64,000 bases of DNA from Nothopassalora personata (lineage: Eukaryota > Ascomycota > Dothideomycetes > Mycosphaerellales > Mycosphaerellaceae), in contig CM066287.1 of assembly GCA_033816765.1 (NCBI GenBank), positions 3,658,001 through 3,722,000 on the forward strand, given 5' to 3'. A program made the position numbers and the translations under genes. How positions within the stretch are numbered: position 1 is the stretch's first letter; each line of letters opens with the position of its first letter. Shown one piece after another: positions 1 through 11,729 of the stretch. Below the pieces are notes generated by a model. It did not search any database, was not told the origin of the DNA, and worked only from the letters and a program-made list of their open reading frames with translations.

Positions 1-337
1 CATATCCAACCACTCTTAGCTCATCATTTCCCGTGCTCTTGTTCTTCATCGGCGACGGACAAGTTCGCGCTGAATATGTCAGCGTACCATGGCACAGATG
101 GCTGACTCGGAGTCGATCAGCATCGACTTATTGCCTGGGAATCTGGTGTCAGCTGCAACTTCGGCTCAAGGTCTGACATAACCGACTGCGTTTGAAAACA
201 TTGATTTCTGGGATATCTCTAAAGCAAAGAGTATAACTACAGTGCGCCAACAAACACCCTGTGTCCTGTTCACAACCATGAGACGATTACTCTCGGTAAT
301 GCATGTAGGGTAGTATTGCCCGTGGGCAGTTTCATGG
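1..337. other. no gene seen at left edge
   Basis: This stretch lies 3' of the cyclin gene. Open frames here are short shadows with no domain, splice pattern or RNA gene signature. Confidence 0.6.
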
Positions 338-2477
338 TTACACCACTTCGCCATAAAGCGACACCGGCGAGATTGGCATGGCACTGCTCGAGCCGCAAAA
401 GCGCTTCCTGCCGTCATTCTTCTGTACAGGCACGCGCTTCGATTCTCGGCGGGCATACATGACCGGATGCTGGACTTGCTTGGTTGAGTAATCGTGCGCA
501 AGCATATCTGAGGCATAGTTTGCTGCCTCGGGTGACGAAGTGACATTGTCATCAAGGTCCATTCCATGCTGCAAGGACTCCTCGAGGAGATATCGGACCT
601 CTTCTTGAAGTTCTGAGCGACGGTTGCCGTGTGTACGGCCGCGCTTCCGACTTTTCTCGCTTGACGAGGTCGTCAATGCTTCCACGAGCGTGGTCTTCGA
701 TGCTCGACTGTGACGGTGAGGTGCGTGCAGCACCTTCTCACTGATAGAGAAGTCTGCCATAGCCGGGCTAGAGACCATCTCAACGTCGTCATCAATCACG
801 ATCGGCTTAGTGCAAGTACCTTCCTTCTCTTCCTGAACCAGCCTAAGAGGCGGCAGTCTGACGTTGCGACAAGTCGCCTGGCGAGCTAGACAGGCCCGCT
901 GTGGCGCCAATGACGCATTCGTCGAGACCGTGGAGATGGAAGACGTCGAAGACGCACGCGACAATCGCGAGCGATCCGTCATCATCGATTCCGGCGATGA
1001 GCCGTACGAGTTCATGCTCATGATTGACGGTCGTCGTGACATTGCACGGGCTTCATAGTTGTCCGGGTAAGAATCGACGGTACATCTGCTGAGCTGATTC
1101 GTCTGAGCCGTGGCCATTGCCGAGCACATCGATAGTCGTCGAGAGCGGCATACACTCGCTGCAGGAGTGTTTGAGGCGCTCATGTTCGGCGTGGGTAGAG
1201 GACCCATGCGAGCCAGGGCCGGCGTTGGGGGCTGGATATCAGGTCTTGGCTCCAAGAAACGTGGCAGAATCGTGGAGGGTGTCGGAGTCGTCTCGTGCGA
1301 GGCCGAATCGATGTGAGCATGTCCAAGGTACTTGGTTGGGGTCGGCGTCGTGGGAGCCGATAAGCCATATGACTCGGCTCGTGATTCGAGTAGTCTGCTT
1401 TCCGGTCTGCAGGTTGTGAATGTTTCCAGCTCGGGTGTCAAGATTGGAACGATCTGCTTCCAAGCGTTGATGGTCGCACCTCCGCCTGGCGAAGATGGGG
1501 TTGGAGAGAACCTGAGTACGAGCTCTTGCCACTTCTCAAAGGTTGACTGTGGGATGTGGAGCTTCCAATTGATCTTGCTCAGATACATCCGTTCGTTCAT
1601 GTTGATTTCGCATACTTTCAGGCCGGACATTTTGCTCCACGCTTTAGCCGAGTAATTGCGATCCTGTAAGTACTTGGACGCAAGGATGAGCGCGGCTAGG
1701 AACATCCTTCTGCCGCACATCAAGGATCTATCGGCGGGGCAGTCCACTGTTTGCTCCATGGTGAAGTCCGTCTTGGGAACATGGGGTCTGATCAATATGA
1801 GGTAGTAAAGGGCGACCTGCAGTGTGGAGTAGCTGGTCCGCGACCTTTTGAGAGTCTCTTCAATATAGGTGCGAAGTGGCAACACACCACGTCCGCTCCC
1901 TTCGCTTTTACAAGGCACAACTGACAAAGGCCAGATGACTTCTACCATTTGTGTGGCAGAGTCTTTGCAACGGATAATCTTAGCGAACGTCTTGACACGA
2001 GAACATTTATGCATGATGCTTACCGACAAGGTTGTCAACGAAGTGGTTCTTCCTATCTCGTTGACGGATGAGTGGTGGCGGCTTTTGGCTCCTCGTGAGG
2101 GAGCCTCGTCGTTGATGCAGTGTGAGCGACGCCGGCACAGATGTCGCATCCGCACAGAATGGAAATGGCGCGCATACTTTCGCGCGACCACTGGGAAGCG
2201 ACGAATGCTCTGGCAGACTGTTGTTCTGTGGCTGGTATGGTAGTTGCGCAGCTTCGCAGATCCTGTCCTGCTCTCGCGCGTCCTCTTGGCTGCTTCGAAA
2301 GTCATCTGAGATCGAAGTGGCTATGGAGCTCTGTGCAGAAAGGGTGTCCGAGAAGACAGAAGCCTGCGATGAAGGCGCTGTCGAGGCGACTGAGGCCTCA
2401 TACGGTTCGTAGTTCCCGTGAGAGGACGCATGGTCGTCCGAGTTATGTTCAGTGGCCTCCAAGGTCATTCTGTGCAA
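338..2477 (-). CDS. Pcl/Pho80-family cyclin
   Basis: Two exons (2477-2024 and 1962-338) join over a 61-base intron (GTAAGC to CAAAG) and give 692 residues. Only this splice restores FVDNLVDSATQMVEVIWPL, the opening of a fungal Pcl-type cyclin box (about residues 146-265). The box continues through LRTYIEETLKRSRTSYSTLQ, MFLAALILASKYLQDRNYS and YLSKINWKLHIP. Such cyclins activate the Pho85-type CDK and act in G1/S or nutrient signalling. Residues 1-145 are Ser/Pro-rich and disordered. The roughly 400-residue tail is Ser/Thr/Pro-rich with acidic patches, typical of an unstable, phosphorylated cyclin. The ATG at 2477 is the first in the open frame; a second lies three codons on. The upstream part of the long antisense ORF above 1962 belongs to the intron and to a wrong frame of exon 1. 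Family is sure; the exact paralogue (Pcl1, Pcl2 or Clg1 type) is not. Confidence 0.85.
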
Positions 2478-4890
2478 GGTGGTGTGGTAGATATGTCCGG
2501 GCGAAATTGACCGTTCGTGATAGCGATCCAGTACGCCCTCCGATGCTAAAAGACGTCAAATGTTACAATGACCGCGCCGACATACGCTTACCAAAAGCTC
2601 AGGTCAACGAGGATCAAGGTATGGTTCGTGATGTGCCTGTTGCAGCTTTCCACTTCAGTAACAGTACCGATGCTCTTGAAGTACTCTACGCAGCAGACCC
2701 AGTATTCCAAGTGGTGTTATCTTGCTCTTCCGTGTCTTCGAGTTGTTGTTGTTATGCTCGTCGAAGTTGTTATGCGATGAAGCTGAGTTGCAGATCGAAT
2801 TGCGTCTACAACTTCGAGCACTGCACTGAGGAACCGGTAGACTTGATGGACTTGGAGATGACTGGGCCGCTGGTAGAGAACTTTGGGTAAATCATGGAGA
2901 GGACCATTCTGACTATTCCAGGATCGCTTCGAGTAGAGAGACTAGTGAAAGCTGCTACGTCGTATCGTCCGGAAGGCTGAGCAGAGAGTCACTGTAGTCG
3001 CGCAGTGAGTCGCAATGTGTGTTGTCGATTAGATTAGGTGAGGTAGTATGAGTAAAAGGCGTGGGCAGGCTCGCTCAGGATAGTATCGCGATGGTCCAGC
3101 AAGCGCTGCTGAAGGCGTCAAAGTAAGTCCAGCGAAGCAGTCCGTCCTCGCAGGCGAAATGAGTGCGGTAGGTATTTGGCTTGAATGTAACGTATGAGTG
3201 AGTATGAGTCGGCTCAAGGCAAGAAACAGGCGCTGTGGCGATGAGTCTTGCAAGAGTGGCGATATCTGGTGACTAACAAAGACCAGCACAAGGCAGAAGC
3301 GCGACGTCCAGCGGGATTCGGGAACAGGTAGGTCTCCGGCAGGTTCTCACAAGCATTCACGTCAAGTGATGCGGTGCAAGGAGAGACTGAATTAACACCT
3401 CTGTGGTGGTGGTGGTGGTGGTGGTGGGAGGAGTGCGCATGCCATGTTTGCGGTGTGTGAAAAGGACATGGTGCAGTTCACGTCGATTCGTCCAAGAAGG
3501 CACTTTGATGGGGGACATGGAGGCGAACTGTTACTCACGCACAGTCATAGGTGCCCGTGCGCTTCTCCGCCACCTGCCGAACTGGACCTTCTCGCTTCCA
3601 TCACTCTTGAGCCGACATGAACACACATCGTCCATGCACTATGTCGCGGCCGACGAAGGTTTTTCGCCGTGCCATACTCTGATTCCTCGCCTGCTCAACA
3701 CACAGCCATGTCTAGCAACGAAGCCTGATAGTCGTCTGTATCTCCTGACACCGACCCTAGCGGAAAATACCCTAGCGGAAAATGCCTCGACGTGGGATGC
3801 TGCATACATGCACACAGCCTGAACTTTCCACCGTGCTGGGCGAGCAGGAGGTCTGCACCTTTGCGGCCCAATGCGCGGACTGTGCCCTCCAGAACGATGT
3901 GAAGCGCATGCCCTGCGTATCACAAGTAGATGGCCTCATTATATCAACATGTCGTCAACATCTTGCTGTCGCTCAAGCATTGCTCAGGAACGTGGCAGCA
4001 CCCCTGCCACCAGTGTACTGTAAGTACAGTAGTTGGGGCTGTGGGGTGGTACCGGAAGCGGGAAAGCATGTTGTCAAACTGCTACTGGTCAGGCGATTGC
4101 TCGCGCGCCACGATTATTTCATCACTCCTGCGGGCCCGCCCACCTTCACTTAGAGGTAAGCAATCCTATTGTGCGATAAGTCATCCGACGCTATGTCGCG
4201 TGTTGTGACGTATCGATATCGTGCACGATACCGACGGCAAGTTGCGCGCAAATACTGTACCTGAGCCTAGAAGCACGCCACAGGCCGCCGCATTCAGTCG
4301 CCAAGCGTACGAGGCTTGTGGCAACAGCAACTCTCTTCCGGGACCACAGCCCGATCAGCTCCGAAACGAAACCTGAGGCTGTAATCATCACATCGCACGC
4401 GATCCATGGTAGTAAGTTCTACCTGCCAAAGCTACACACACCGCAGCGCAGAGGATCATCGTCACACGCCGAGCAGAGACATGCTCGAAAGAGGTTGGCA
4501 CGTGATGGCCCATGATTCATTCTCGTCAACGAACGTTCCTCTTCCCACGCGACGAATGCCATCGTTCCGACGCGCAACGAAGAGCGAGGCGAATATCTTT
4601 GTAGCCCGATGGCGTAGATTGTCGAGACGGAGACGTCCGTTTCACGCTCGTGAGTACTGTAGATAGATGCTCGTGAAACAATTTCACCAACAATCACGTC
4701 TGTCATGTCACGTGTTGCGGGGTACGAGTTCGTCTGTTGACTGACCCTCCTGCTGGCATCAACTCATGTACAAGTGAGAGCGAGCCCAGTGCTTCTCAGA
4801 GCAGGTGAGGTCAGCCGCCGGCCTTTGCTCGCGTGCCTGTAGTCTTTGACATTCACACTCTCAGACCCTCTAACGTTGGAGACGACGACA
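2478..4890. other. long intergenic region between divergent cyclin and questin-oxidase-like genes
   Basis: No supported gene in 2.4 kb. It should contain the promoter of the cyclin, whose regulators are often large, and that of the questin-oxidase-like gene. A GTG/GGT microsatellite lies at 3402-3427, and an exact direct repeat, CCTAGCGGAAAATRCC-like, occurs twice at about 3757-3784 (ACCCTAGCGGAAAAT, spaced 12 bases). Open frames here begin in random context. Confidence 0.55.
3402..3427. repeat. (GTG)n microsatellite
   Basis: About eight GGT/GTG units in a row upstream of the cyclin gene. It creates an apparent poly-Val start in one frame, which is not a gene. Confidence 0.9.
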
Positions 4891-6366
4891 ATGCTGCAAT
4901 TCAAGCTTCCGTCGCTGCCCTCGTTCGGCAACCTCTTCCAGAGCGGCATCCATATCCCCAAGCCTGAGATCCACGATGTTGAAGAGCGTCCCCAGAAACG
5001 AGCTCGTACACTGAAGCACTTGCTCAAAGCGAACCACATTAACCACAGCATCATCTACAACCAACTGCGCTTCCACAACCACACGCCGCATATTCTCGGC
5101 TCAGCCTACATCTTGGGCGCGGACGCTGACCAGCTCAACCACATCTACGAGGCGGAAGGGAAGAAATTAGAACCGTGGCACGATAGCCCGGGCGAGATCG
5201 CGAAGCATGACTGGAGGGACTACTTGGGCAAGAGAGAGTGCGTGCTCCAGGCGCACTGAGACGTTGAGCCAGATCGCTTACGTCGTGTGGGCAGATACCA
5301 GCGAGCTTTCATCGACTTCTTCGAGGACCAGCTCGTTCAGCACGGCTATGACTGGCGAGCGCTGCTTGATGAGTTCCTGCTCTCGGGCAAAGAACCTCTG
5401 GTCAACAACTTGGTCTCTGGCCTCGCACACCCCTTGATACATCTCGGCTATGGCTATGAACTATCATCGCGCACTGTAGTCATCGAAGCTCTCGGTCTTT
5501 CTGCATGCTTCTATAACGACTGGCATGTATTCTTAGACGATCCCAAGTACACCAAGCCTGCGAAGCAACCATCAGACTCACTCTTCAGCATTCTTGGGAG
5601 AGTAGCAGACGACAACAGATTCGACAATCTGTCGGATCATTTGGGAAGCGATAACATCGATAAGATTCTCGGTAATGAGGAGCTAGCAGCGGCGGCATTG
5701 GAGTACTGGAACTCGTGGGATCTCAAGAAACCCACTGAGCAGTTCGCCGAGTCCCAAAAGCTGGCGGTCGCGCTCCTAGTTGCAGCGCAGTCATCCTCAG
5801 ACGAGCGCTACGATTTCTTTGCAGTTCATCTACTGACTAGCTCGCATGCTGTGCGCACACTGATACCGCTGCTACCAAACAAGTACCACGTTCCGCTGGT
5901 GCGACAGTGGTGGCTCTTCACAATCTTGGTCTACATTGCCCAGCTTCGACCAAGGATCAACATTGACAGGATCAAGCTAGTCGAACTCGATGGCCGTGAT
6001 TGGAAGTACGTCACTGAGAAAGCTCTGAAGGGTAGCTATAACACGGACGCCCATTACGTGAAGTCGCTGCGGGCCATGCATGAAGCCAGCAAGACCTGGG
6101 GCGATGCGAACCAATTCTATCTCAAAGCTGCCGTGAAAATGGCAGACGAGTTTGACGGATGGGGTACGTACTCTCCGAGACATGTCTGCGTCTCCCTCCC
6201 CAGCGATAGCTGTTCAGACAATTCTCCCCGATGCTCGAGCGGTGCTAACTTTTTGGTTCAACCAGGTGGTTTTGGCCCCGTCGACTTGCAGGAGGAAGCC
6301 GACGCGAAGGAGATTGCTGCCAACAACGAACGGCGGTCAAGATCGGAGACCACACCAGACCACTAG
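4891..6366 (+). CDS. questin oxidase-like (AflY/GedK family) protein
   Basis: Three exons (4891-5237, 5295-6163, 6266-6366) encode 438 residues. The 57-base intron joins GKR-E to YQRAFIDFFEDQL. The 102-base intron carries a GCTAACT branch site and restores DGWGGFGPVDLQ. His-rich blocks mark the family: RFHNHTPHILGSAYILGA, SGLAHPLIHLGYGYEL and FFAVHLLTSSHAVRTLIPLL. Members include AflY of the aflatoxin pathway and the questin oxidases that open the anthraquinone ring by Baeyer-Villiger-like oxidation. Many relatives lie outside biosynthetic clusters and have no known substrate. No polyketide synthase or other pathway gene is nearby, so a cluster role cannot be inferred. The frame is open further 5' only through a TTG codon, so the ATG at 4891 is taken as the start. 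Confidence 0.85.
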
Positions 6367-6717
6367 GTGTTCGACTTTGTACTAATACATGTATCATGAA
6401 ATCTCAGCGACTATTGTGAGCCGTCATTCAAGGTATTGTCCTGCGCATCTCGGCCGAAGAGCACATGTTGTTTGCTCGAGCAGGTGCCTTTGGCCTATCG
6501 TCGCTGAAGGGAAGAGCTGCTCGCTATTGTGTACGACAATCTCATCGAGCTATTCAATTTGGTTCTATTCACGGTCAAGGTGCATGCGAATGCACAATAA
6601 CACTTGACAATCACTTCTATAGCAATAGAAGGCTGGTATGCACTACTTATATCAGTACTACCCCAAGAAAGAGAGGGACCGAATCAACGCCGCCTCTCCC
6701 TTTCCACCCACTCCAAA
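6367..6717. other. short intergenic region
   Basis: Between the questin-oxidase-like gene and the next start. Nothing supported beyond ordinary 3' and 5' flanks. Confidence 0.5.
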
Positions 6718-7389
6718 ATGGAAATGGCAGACTCTCAGACACCGAAGCAAAGCGCAAGCTTCTCTACGCCTGAGGCTCCAAAGCGTGCCTCCATCCCTCG
6801 ACTCGACCACCACCACCACCGAGGACCGGCAAGTGTCTCGACTCCTTCCCCAAGCACCCAAGAAACCATTCACGACCACAGCGACCTCAAGGTCAGTCTC
6901 TCCCACAAGCACACCCTCCACGGACGGCGAAAGGGAACTGAAACCGCACCACAGAGCCTACTCGACGCATCCGGGCCAGATCTCCAACCACCTTTCACCT
7001 ACCTCGGACCACCAATCGGCTTCTCAGCGAAAATCATCGAGCATCGCACCCCACTGGGCGTGACCACCACCAGCGTGTACGGCAGTCTGATGGCGCCCCG
7101 TCCGCGTCTCTTTATCCAGTGCGGCGGCGGCGGCGATCACCTGTGCTTGACCTGCCGTCCAGTACTGGTATGTCTACGCGAGCAGATCGGCTTCGTCTGT
7201 ATGGATTGGACTCGCTGACCCAGCAAATGCAGTCCCGCAACTACCCATCTGCCGGTCCAGGCGCTGGCACTGGCAGTACCACACCGACACCGCAGTCCTT
7301 CCGGCCCCGCGAAGTATGCCCGCCCGCGCAGCTCGCCAAAGTTGGATATGCAGAAGATCTTGCGCGAGCTGGAGATGGGGCCCGACTAA
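6718..7389 (+). CDS. possible short Ser/Pro-rich protein with broken frame
   Basis: I do not recognise this protein. The best model starts at ATG 6718 (MEMADSQTPKQSASF), runs to 6891, splices out 6892-6956 (GTCAGT to CAGAG) and continues from 6957 in a frame reading SDGAPSASLYPV and YGLDSLTQQMQSRNYPSAG. A convincing C-terminus, KLDMQKILRELEMGPD and stop at 7389, lies one base out of that frame. The shift maps near a CCCC run at about 7304-7308. Removing one C there would join the halves, so this is either a pseudogene, an assembly error, or a gene with an exon I failed to place. An alternative intron at 7168-7232 has good consensus sites but does not restore the C-terminal frame. The content is basic and disordered, with no domain visible. 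Confidence 0.3.
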
Positions 7390-7752
7390 AAGGCTGTGCA
7401 TCAGTGTGCCGCGGCTGCCTATCGATGGGCACAGCAGGGTCAGGTCGCTAACTGGCACGATGCATCGCGCCGCTCCGTGCCATTCGTGCTGGCTTGGTCC
7501 TGCTGCTGGGAATGGCATTGGCGGGTCCGGCGTGGAAGAATGGGCATTGGACAACGTTCGAAAGTCGCCATCGCGCGATTTGGGGGATTGGACACATGCG
7601 ATCTTGGCATAGAATATGGTTTACACATTACCATTCCACGCTAGATGTGCTAGTCTATAACGACATGGTATCGATCATAAGATGCAAAGATCCTCCGCCA
7701 TAAGGTATTTCCACTGGTCTCATTCCCACGAGCTACTCAATACTGTTCAATT
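7390..7752. other. convergent 3' flanks
   Basis: Between the broken short gene (+) and the But2-domain gene (-). Frames such as LVLLLGMALAGPAW look hydrophobic by chance and lack a start; no gene is called. Confidence 0.5.
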
Positions 7753-10299
7753 TTAGCATGCGGTGACGTAGAGACCCAAGCTCGATGGGTTCCAGTCTTC
7801 GAAAAACTCCAACGTCAATCCATTCTCGGAGCTGAGCTTGTACGTCTCGGTCTTGCCAGCCGCACATGGTCCGGAGGCCACAACATAGCTGTTACCAGGC
7901 TGGATAGCGATGCTGTCTAAAGTGCTGTTGACGGCAGGGCAGGTGTTCCAGGTTGTCTGCTCGGTAGCGACGCCGCTAAGCTCGGAGAAGACAAGATTTC
8001 CAGATCCAGAGAAGGTGTAGGCAGAAGTCTCTAGGTCCTTCTCCTCAGGGAAGAGGAAGATGACGCTGCATGTTTTGCCTTCGTACGAGTCGGGGATGTC
8101 GAAGTTGAAGAGGGTGTCGCGATCAGCATTGACGGAGGCGTTGTACTTGCTACCGTAGGCTGTGTCTGGGTACTCCTTGTCAATCCACTCAATCAGATGA
8201 GGAGTCTGGTATGCACCTGAAAGCTCGGTTTGGCAAGCAGTAGCAATCGTTGAGGTTGCTGGCTGGGTTGACGAGGCAGCTGATGTGGTAGCAGCTCCGG
8301 TCGACGGCGAGCCATAACCAGGCACAGAGGCAGTTGGCGTGGTGGCCGAAGAGACTGGTCTGGCTGGTGTGCTGCTCGATGAGGCTACTCCTGTGGTCTC
8401 AGACTCTGAGCAGGAAGTACTTGCAGAGTAAGCGGTGCCAACGCTGGCGCTCGGGGTTCCGTACCCAATTGGCTTGGTTCCTGAAGGCACGACAGTGGTG
8501 TTGCCACCAACCGGTGCGCTGGACGAGGCCACTGGTGCGGATGTGGACTTGGTAGCGTAAGCAGTCGTAGGCTTGTTCACAGATGTTATCGTAGACCATG
8601 TAGAGTAGACCGTGGTCTTGGTCGAGCCGCTAGAGACTTGAGTCTCTGTGACTGGGCAGTATGTTGTGAAGTATGTTGTGTCCAGAGTTACGGTGGTGTC
8701 GGATGGGACAGTCTCGCTCTGTACAGGATACGTTGGGACCGATGCCGGGCTGCTGCTTGACTTCGAGCTTTGGACCGGCGATGTTTCGATCGAGCTAGCT
8801 GAGGAAGGCGCCGTGCTCGAAGAGCCCGCTGGGTAAGATGGAACCAGCGGTGTTGTGCTCACGACCTCAGAGGAGCTAGCAGCTGGGTACGATGGAACGA
8901 CAGGCACTGTGCTTGGAACTTCGGTGCTCTCAGCTGGAGAAGTCTCGTAGCACGAGGTTGTCCCATTGACGATAGTCGTCAACAAGCTTGGGGTGAAGCT
9001 GTTGATGGTGTGCTCGCTGTTCGAGGTAGATGATGCTACAGGCGTGGTCTCTCCCACAGGCACGTAAGGCGTGACGACGGAGCTTATGGCAGGAGTGCTT
9101 TCGACTGGTGCGCTCTCGACTGGTGTGCTCACGGGTGGGGTGGATGCAGATAAGCCATAGCCAGGCACGACCGGGGTGGATGCGCTGTACACTGGTGCAG
9201 TCTCGATGGATGAAGGGACCGAAGCCGAGCTGTAGGCCGGCACAACTGGGGTAGAGGCTGTATTGTAGACTGGTGCGGTCTCAACAGATGAAGCAATCGA
9301 CGCTGAGCTGTAGGCCGGAACGACTGGATAAGAGGCTGAGCTGTACACAGGCGCGGTCTCGACAGACGAGATCGATGTTGAGCTGTATCCCAATGCGACA
9401 GGCTTTGAGCTAGGACCGTACGCCGGAACCGTCTCTACTGTGGTAGCCTCAGTAGTTGCACTGTTGACAGGCGCCGTCTCGGTGCCGTATGAAGGGAAAC
9501 TCTCAACAGTGGTGGCCTCGGTCGTGGCGCTGTAGACCGGAGCAGTAGACTCGGTGGAGCTGTATCCTGGTGCACTCTGCGAGCCGTAGCCAGGAACAAT
9601 AGGTGTCGACGCGGCGCTGTAGACTGGCACAGTGCCCTGAGATGGGCTGCCATATCCAGGAATGCTCTGTGAGGGGTATTGGTATGAAGCACTGCCGTAG
9701 GAGCTGTAGGCAAGCGGAGTGTATTGGCTCTGAGTGGCGACGTAGCTAGTGGCGCTGCCTCCAACAGGACCAACAGGTGTGCTGGCGTACACCGAGGCTG
9801 AGGCTGAAGGTGCAGGCTGAACACCACCGGATGCTGCGCAAGATGTGCTGTTCGAGTTGGTGTTCAGCTTGACAGCCTTGCATTTGTCCTGATCCTTCAA
9901 CCACTGTGTGTAGAGGTTGTATTCCGTGTCAGTTGCTGGGCAAGCGTAGAACTGATCATTGCCCTGGAAAAGGAGAGACCCGTTGGTGGCGATGCTCCAA
10001 CCTGTGGTGGAAGAAAGTGGTGCCGATTCGGGGTGCTCATCGCATTGAAATTGGTGCGTCGCGTCGTTGTCGAGGGTCACTAGGCAAGTCTTGCCAGTGT
10101 CATCCAGCATGACGCCGTTGTTCAAGCAGTATGTCGCTGCTGGGTAGCTGCCATTGATGCGGGTCTGGCCATCTGATAGATGTCCCAGGACTCCAGATAC
10201 GCCTCCCGTAGCAGTGATCTGAAAGCAGCATTGGTCCCGTCGAAGGACGGCAGCCGAAGCTGCAGCAGCGAATCCCGCCGCGTGGATTACGGCCTTCAT
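7753..10299 (-). CDS. secreted Ser/Thr/Tyr-repeat protein with C-terminal But2 domain
   Basis: A single exon of 848 residues. The N-terminus MKAVIHAAGFAAAASAAVLRRD is a signal peptide. Residues about 23-155 form a Cys-containing domain (QCCFQITATGGVSG, TCLVTLDNDATHQFQC) resembling the PIR-like/cell-wall domain found in many ascomycete surface proteins. Residues about 160-690 are low complexity, with repeated units of the type SVETAPVYSAS and VVPAYSSAS, rich in Ser, Thr, Pro, Tyr and Val, and probably heavily O-glycosylated. The last 150 residues match the But2 C-terminal domain seen in fungal secreted proteins (LFNFDIPDSYEGKTCSVIFLF, IAIQPGNSYVVASGPC, FFEDWNPSSLGLYVTAC). A role in the cell wall or at the surface is inferred. 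No GPI-anchor signal follows the But2 domain, so it is probably released or wall-associated. Confidence 0.85.
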   Translation of the reverse strand: MKAVIHAAGFAAAASAAVLRRDQCCFQITATGGVSGVLGHLSDGQTRINGSYPAATYCLNNGVMLDDTGKTCLVTLDNDATHQFQCDEHPESAPLSSTTGWSIATNGSLLFQGNDQFYACPATDTEYNLYTQWLKDQDKCKAVKLNTNSNSTSCAASGGVQPAPSASASVYASTPVGPVGGSATSYVATQSQYTPLAYSSYGSASYQYPSQSIPGYGSPSQGTVPVYSAASTPIVPGYGSQSAPGYSSTESTAPVYSATTEATTVESFPSYGTETAPVNSATTEATTVETVPAYGPSSKPVALGYSSTSISSVETAPVYSSASYPVVPAYSSASIASSVETAPVYNTASTPVVPAYSSASVPSSIETAPVYSASTPVVPGYGLSASTPPVSTPVESAPVESTPAISSVVTPYVPVGETTPVASSTSNSEHTINSFTPSLLTTIVNGTTSCYETSPAESTEVPSTVPVVPSYPAASSSEVVSTTPLVPSYPAGSSSTAPSSASSIETSPVQSSKSSSSPASVPTYPVQSETVPSDTTVTLDTTYFTTYCPVTETQVSSGSTKTTVYSTWSTITSVNKPTTAYATKSTSAPVASSSAPVGGNTTVVPSGTKPIGYGTPSASVGTAYSASTSCSESETTGVASSSSTPARPVSSATTPTASVPGYGSPSTGAATTSAASSTQPATSTIATACQTELSGAYQTPHLIEWIDKEYPDTAYGSKYNASVNADRDTLFNFDIPDSYEGKTCSVIFLFPEEKDLETSAYTFSGSGNLVFSELSGVATEQTTWNTCPAVNSTLDSIAIQPGNSYVVASGPCAAGKTETYKLSSENGLTLEFFEDWNPSSLGLYVTAC

Positions 10300-11729
10300 G
10301 ACAAGAAAAGGGGAACCAGATATTAAGTCAAAAGCGAGGGACTAAATAGAAGACCGAGCGTTGCAGAGGGAGAAAGTTGAGACAGCTCCAAAGTGAGCAG
10401 ACCAGAGCTGTTATACTCCCAGCAAGATCGAAGGAGAGCGAGCATTTTTGGATATTACCGCAATGGCAATCATTCGTCCGGTCCACTCAGCAAAAATAGC
10501 CTTGTTGAGCAGCAGAGGTGAGCAGTCTCGACCCACCTGAGTAGAACTGCGAGGCCATGAGGGGGGGGGGAGGCATACGTGCGCTCCTTCTCTGCCTATA
10601 GGCGTTCTGCGGAAGGAGCCGCGATACCGGACGAGGTAGGTGGACACCTCAAGAGCACGAGTGAAGTGCAAGGTTGTGCCAAGAACGATCGTCAAGTACT
10701 GTGCGGGTTGACCCAGTGTTACGCAGCGTGAGACGTACGATCATCTGATCGCTCCACGCCGTCAAGAAGTCGATCCCAGTGCTTGGTCGGGACGAGTAGG
10801 CACTCCACGTGCTAAATATATGAGCTTGCACCCAACAATGCCAGGTCACCGACCTCTTCCAAGCGACGCGAGGTCGCTATCGCCGTACTTCCGATATGTC
10901 GCTCCGAGAGAGTTGCAGGCCAGCTATGTACTGTACGTGTCAGCAGCATGTACAAGCCACGATGCTTCGTACGAACATTCCGGAGAAAGCCCGCTTCCGC
11001 TTCCCTGACATTCTGGATAGTGCAGTGAGTGCGGTTCAAGCCACCAGAACGACGCGTGTTCATTCTGTGGAGCGAGATGAGATCATGGAGAGATTCCGTG
11101 ACTAACATCCGGATTCGACGCATGGCAAGTCATAACGGATGGAGATGGTGATAATCAGATGTACAATGCTGCAGAGTTGGTGACGAGGATATGTGCAGTC
11201 GGATTGTGTTGAAGGCGGTGATGGCAACGACGTTCGAGTCGACGTGAGAAGCGTTCTTGGTCCCTCCTCTCAATTGAGATGGAGCGGTCACAAGTCGATG
11301 CACAGCAGACAGTTTGCTTGGCCGCCACTACCCTCCCGTCAAACAACGACTGCGAGAGCTTCCATAACAAGCATGAGCTGGAAGTCGACGCGGCCTCGCC
11401 AAGACGACCGCTGTTGAAGCAGGCGCAGTTCCTTTACGGTGACCGAGACGGAGCAAGATCCTGCTGATACCATGGGCTTCATCGACCTTGGGTTACCCTT
11501 GCAAGCCGAAAGTTGAAGAACTCCTCGAAAATGGTTATATACAGTCCTCGATTCCTTCACGAGATCATGGACACATACGCCGAGCCTCTCGCGATGCATT
11601 CATGAGAGCGTAGTTCCTTCCCAGCCTGAGAAGACACAATGCAGCCTAGTCCCGCACTCGAGCGCCATAACGCTATCAAAACCTTTCCGCATGACTGGAA
11701 CATCCACGTACAACGACACGACCGCCTCG
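10300..11729. other. intergenic region, no supported gene
   Basis: The promoter of the But2-domain gene and the 3' flank of GID4 fall here. A run of ten G lies at 10561-10570. Several open frames of 60-100 codons overlap on both strands, but none has consistent composition, introns or a domain. Confidence 0.55.

Noticed and set aside
3402..3822. Plus-strand frame starting MVVVVVVVGG
   Set aside because: The start is a translated GTG microsatellite; the rest shows no domain.
4891..10299. Secondary-metabolite gene cluster
   Set aside because: Only a single questin-oxidase-like gene is present; no synthase, P450, transporter or cluster regulator lies near it.
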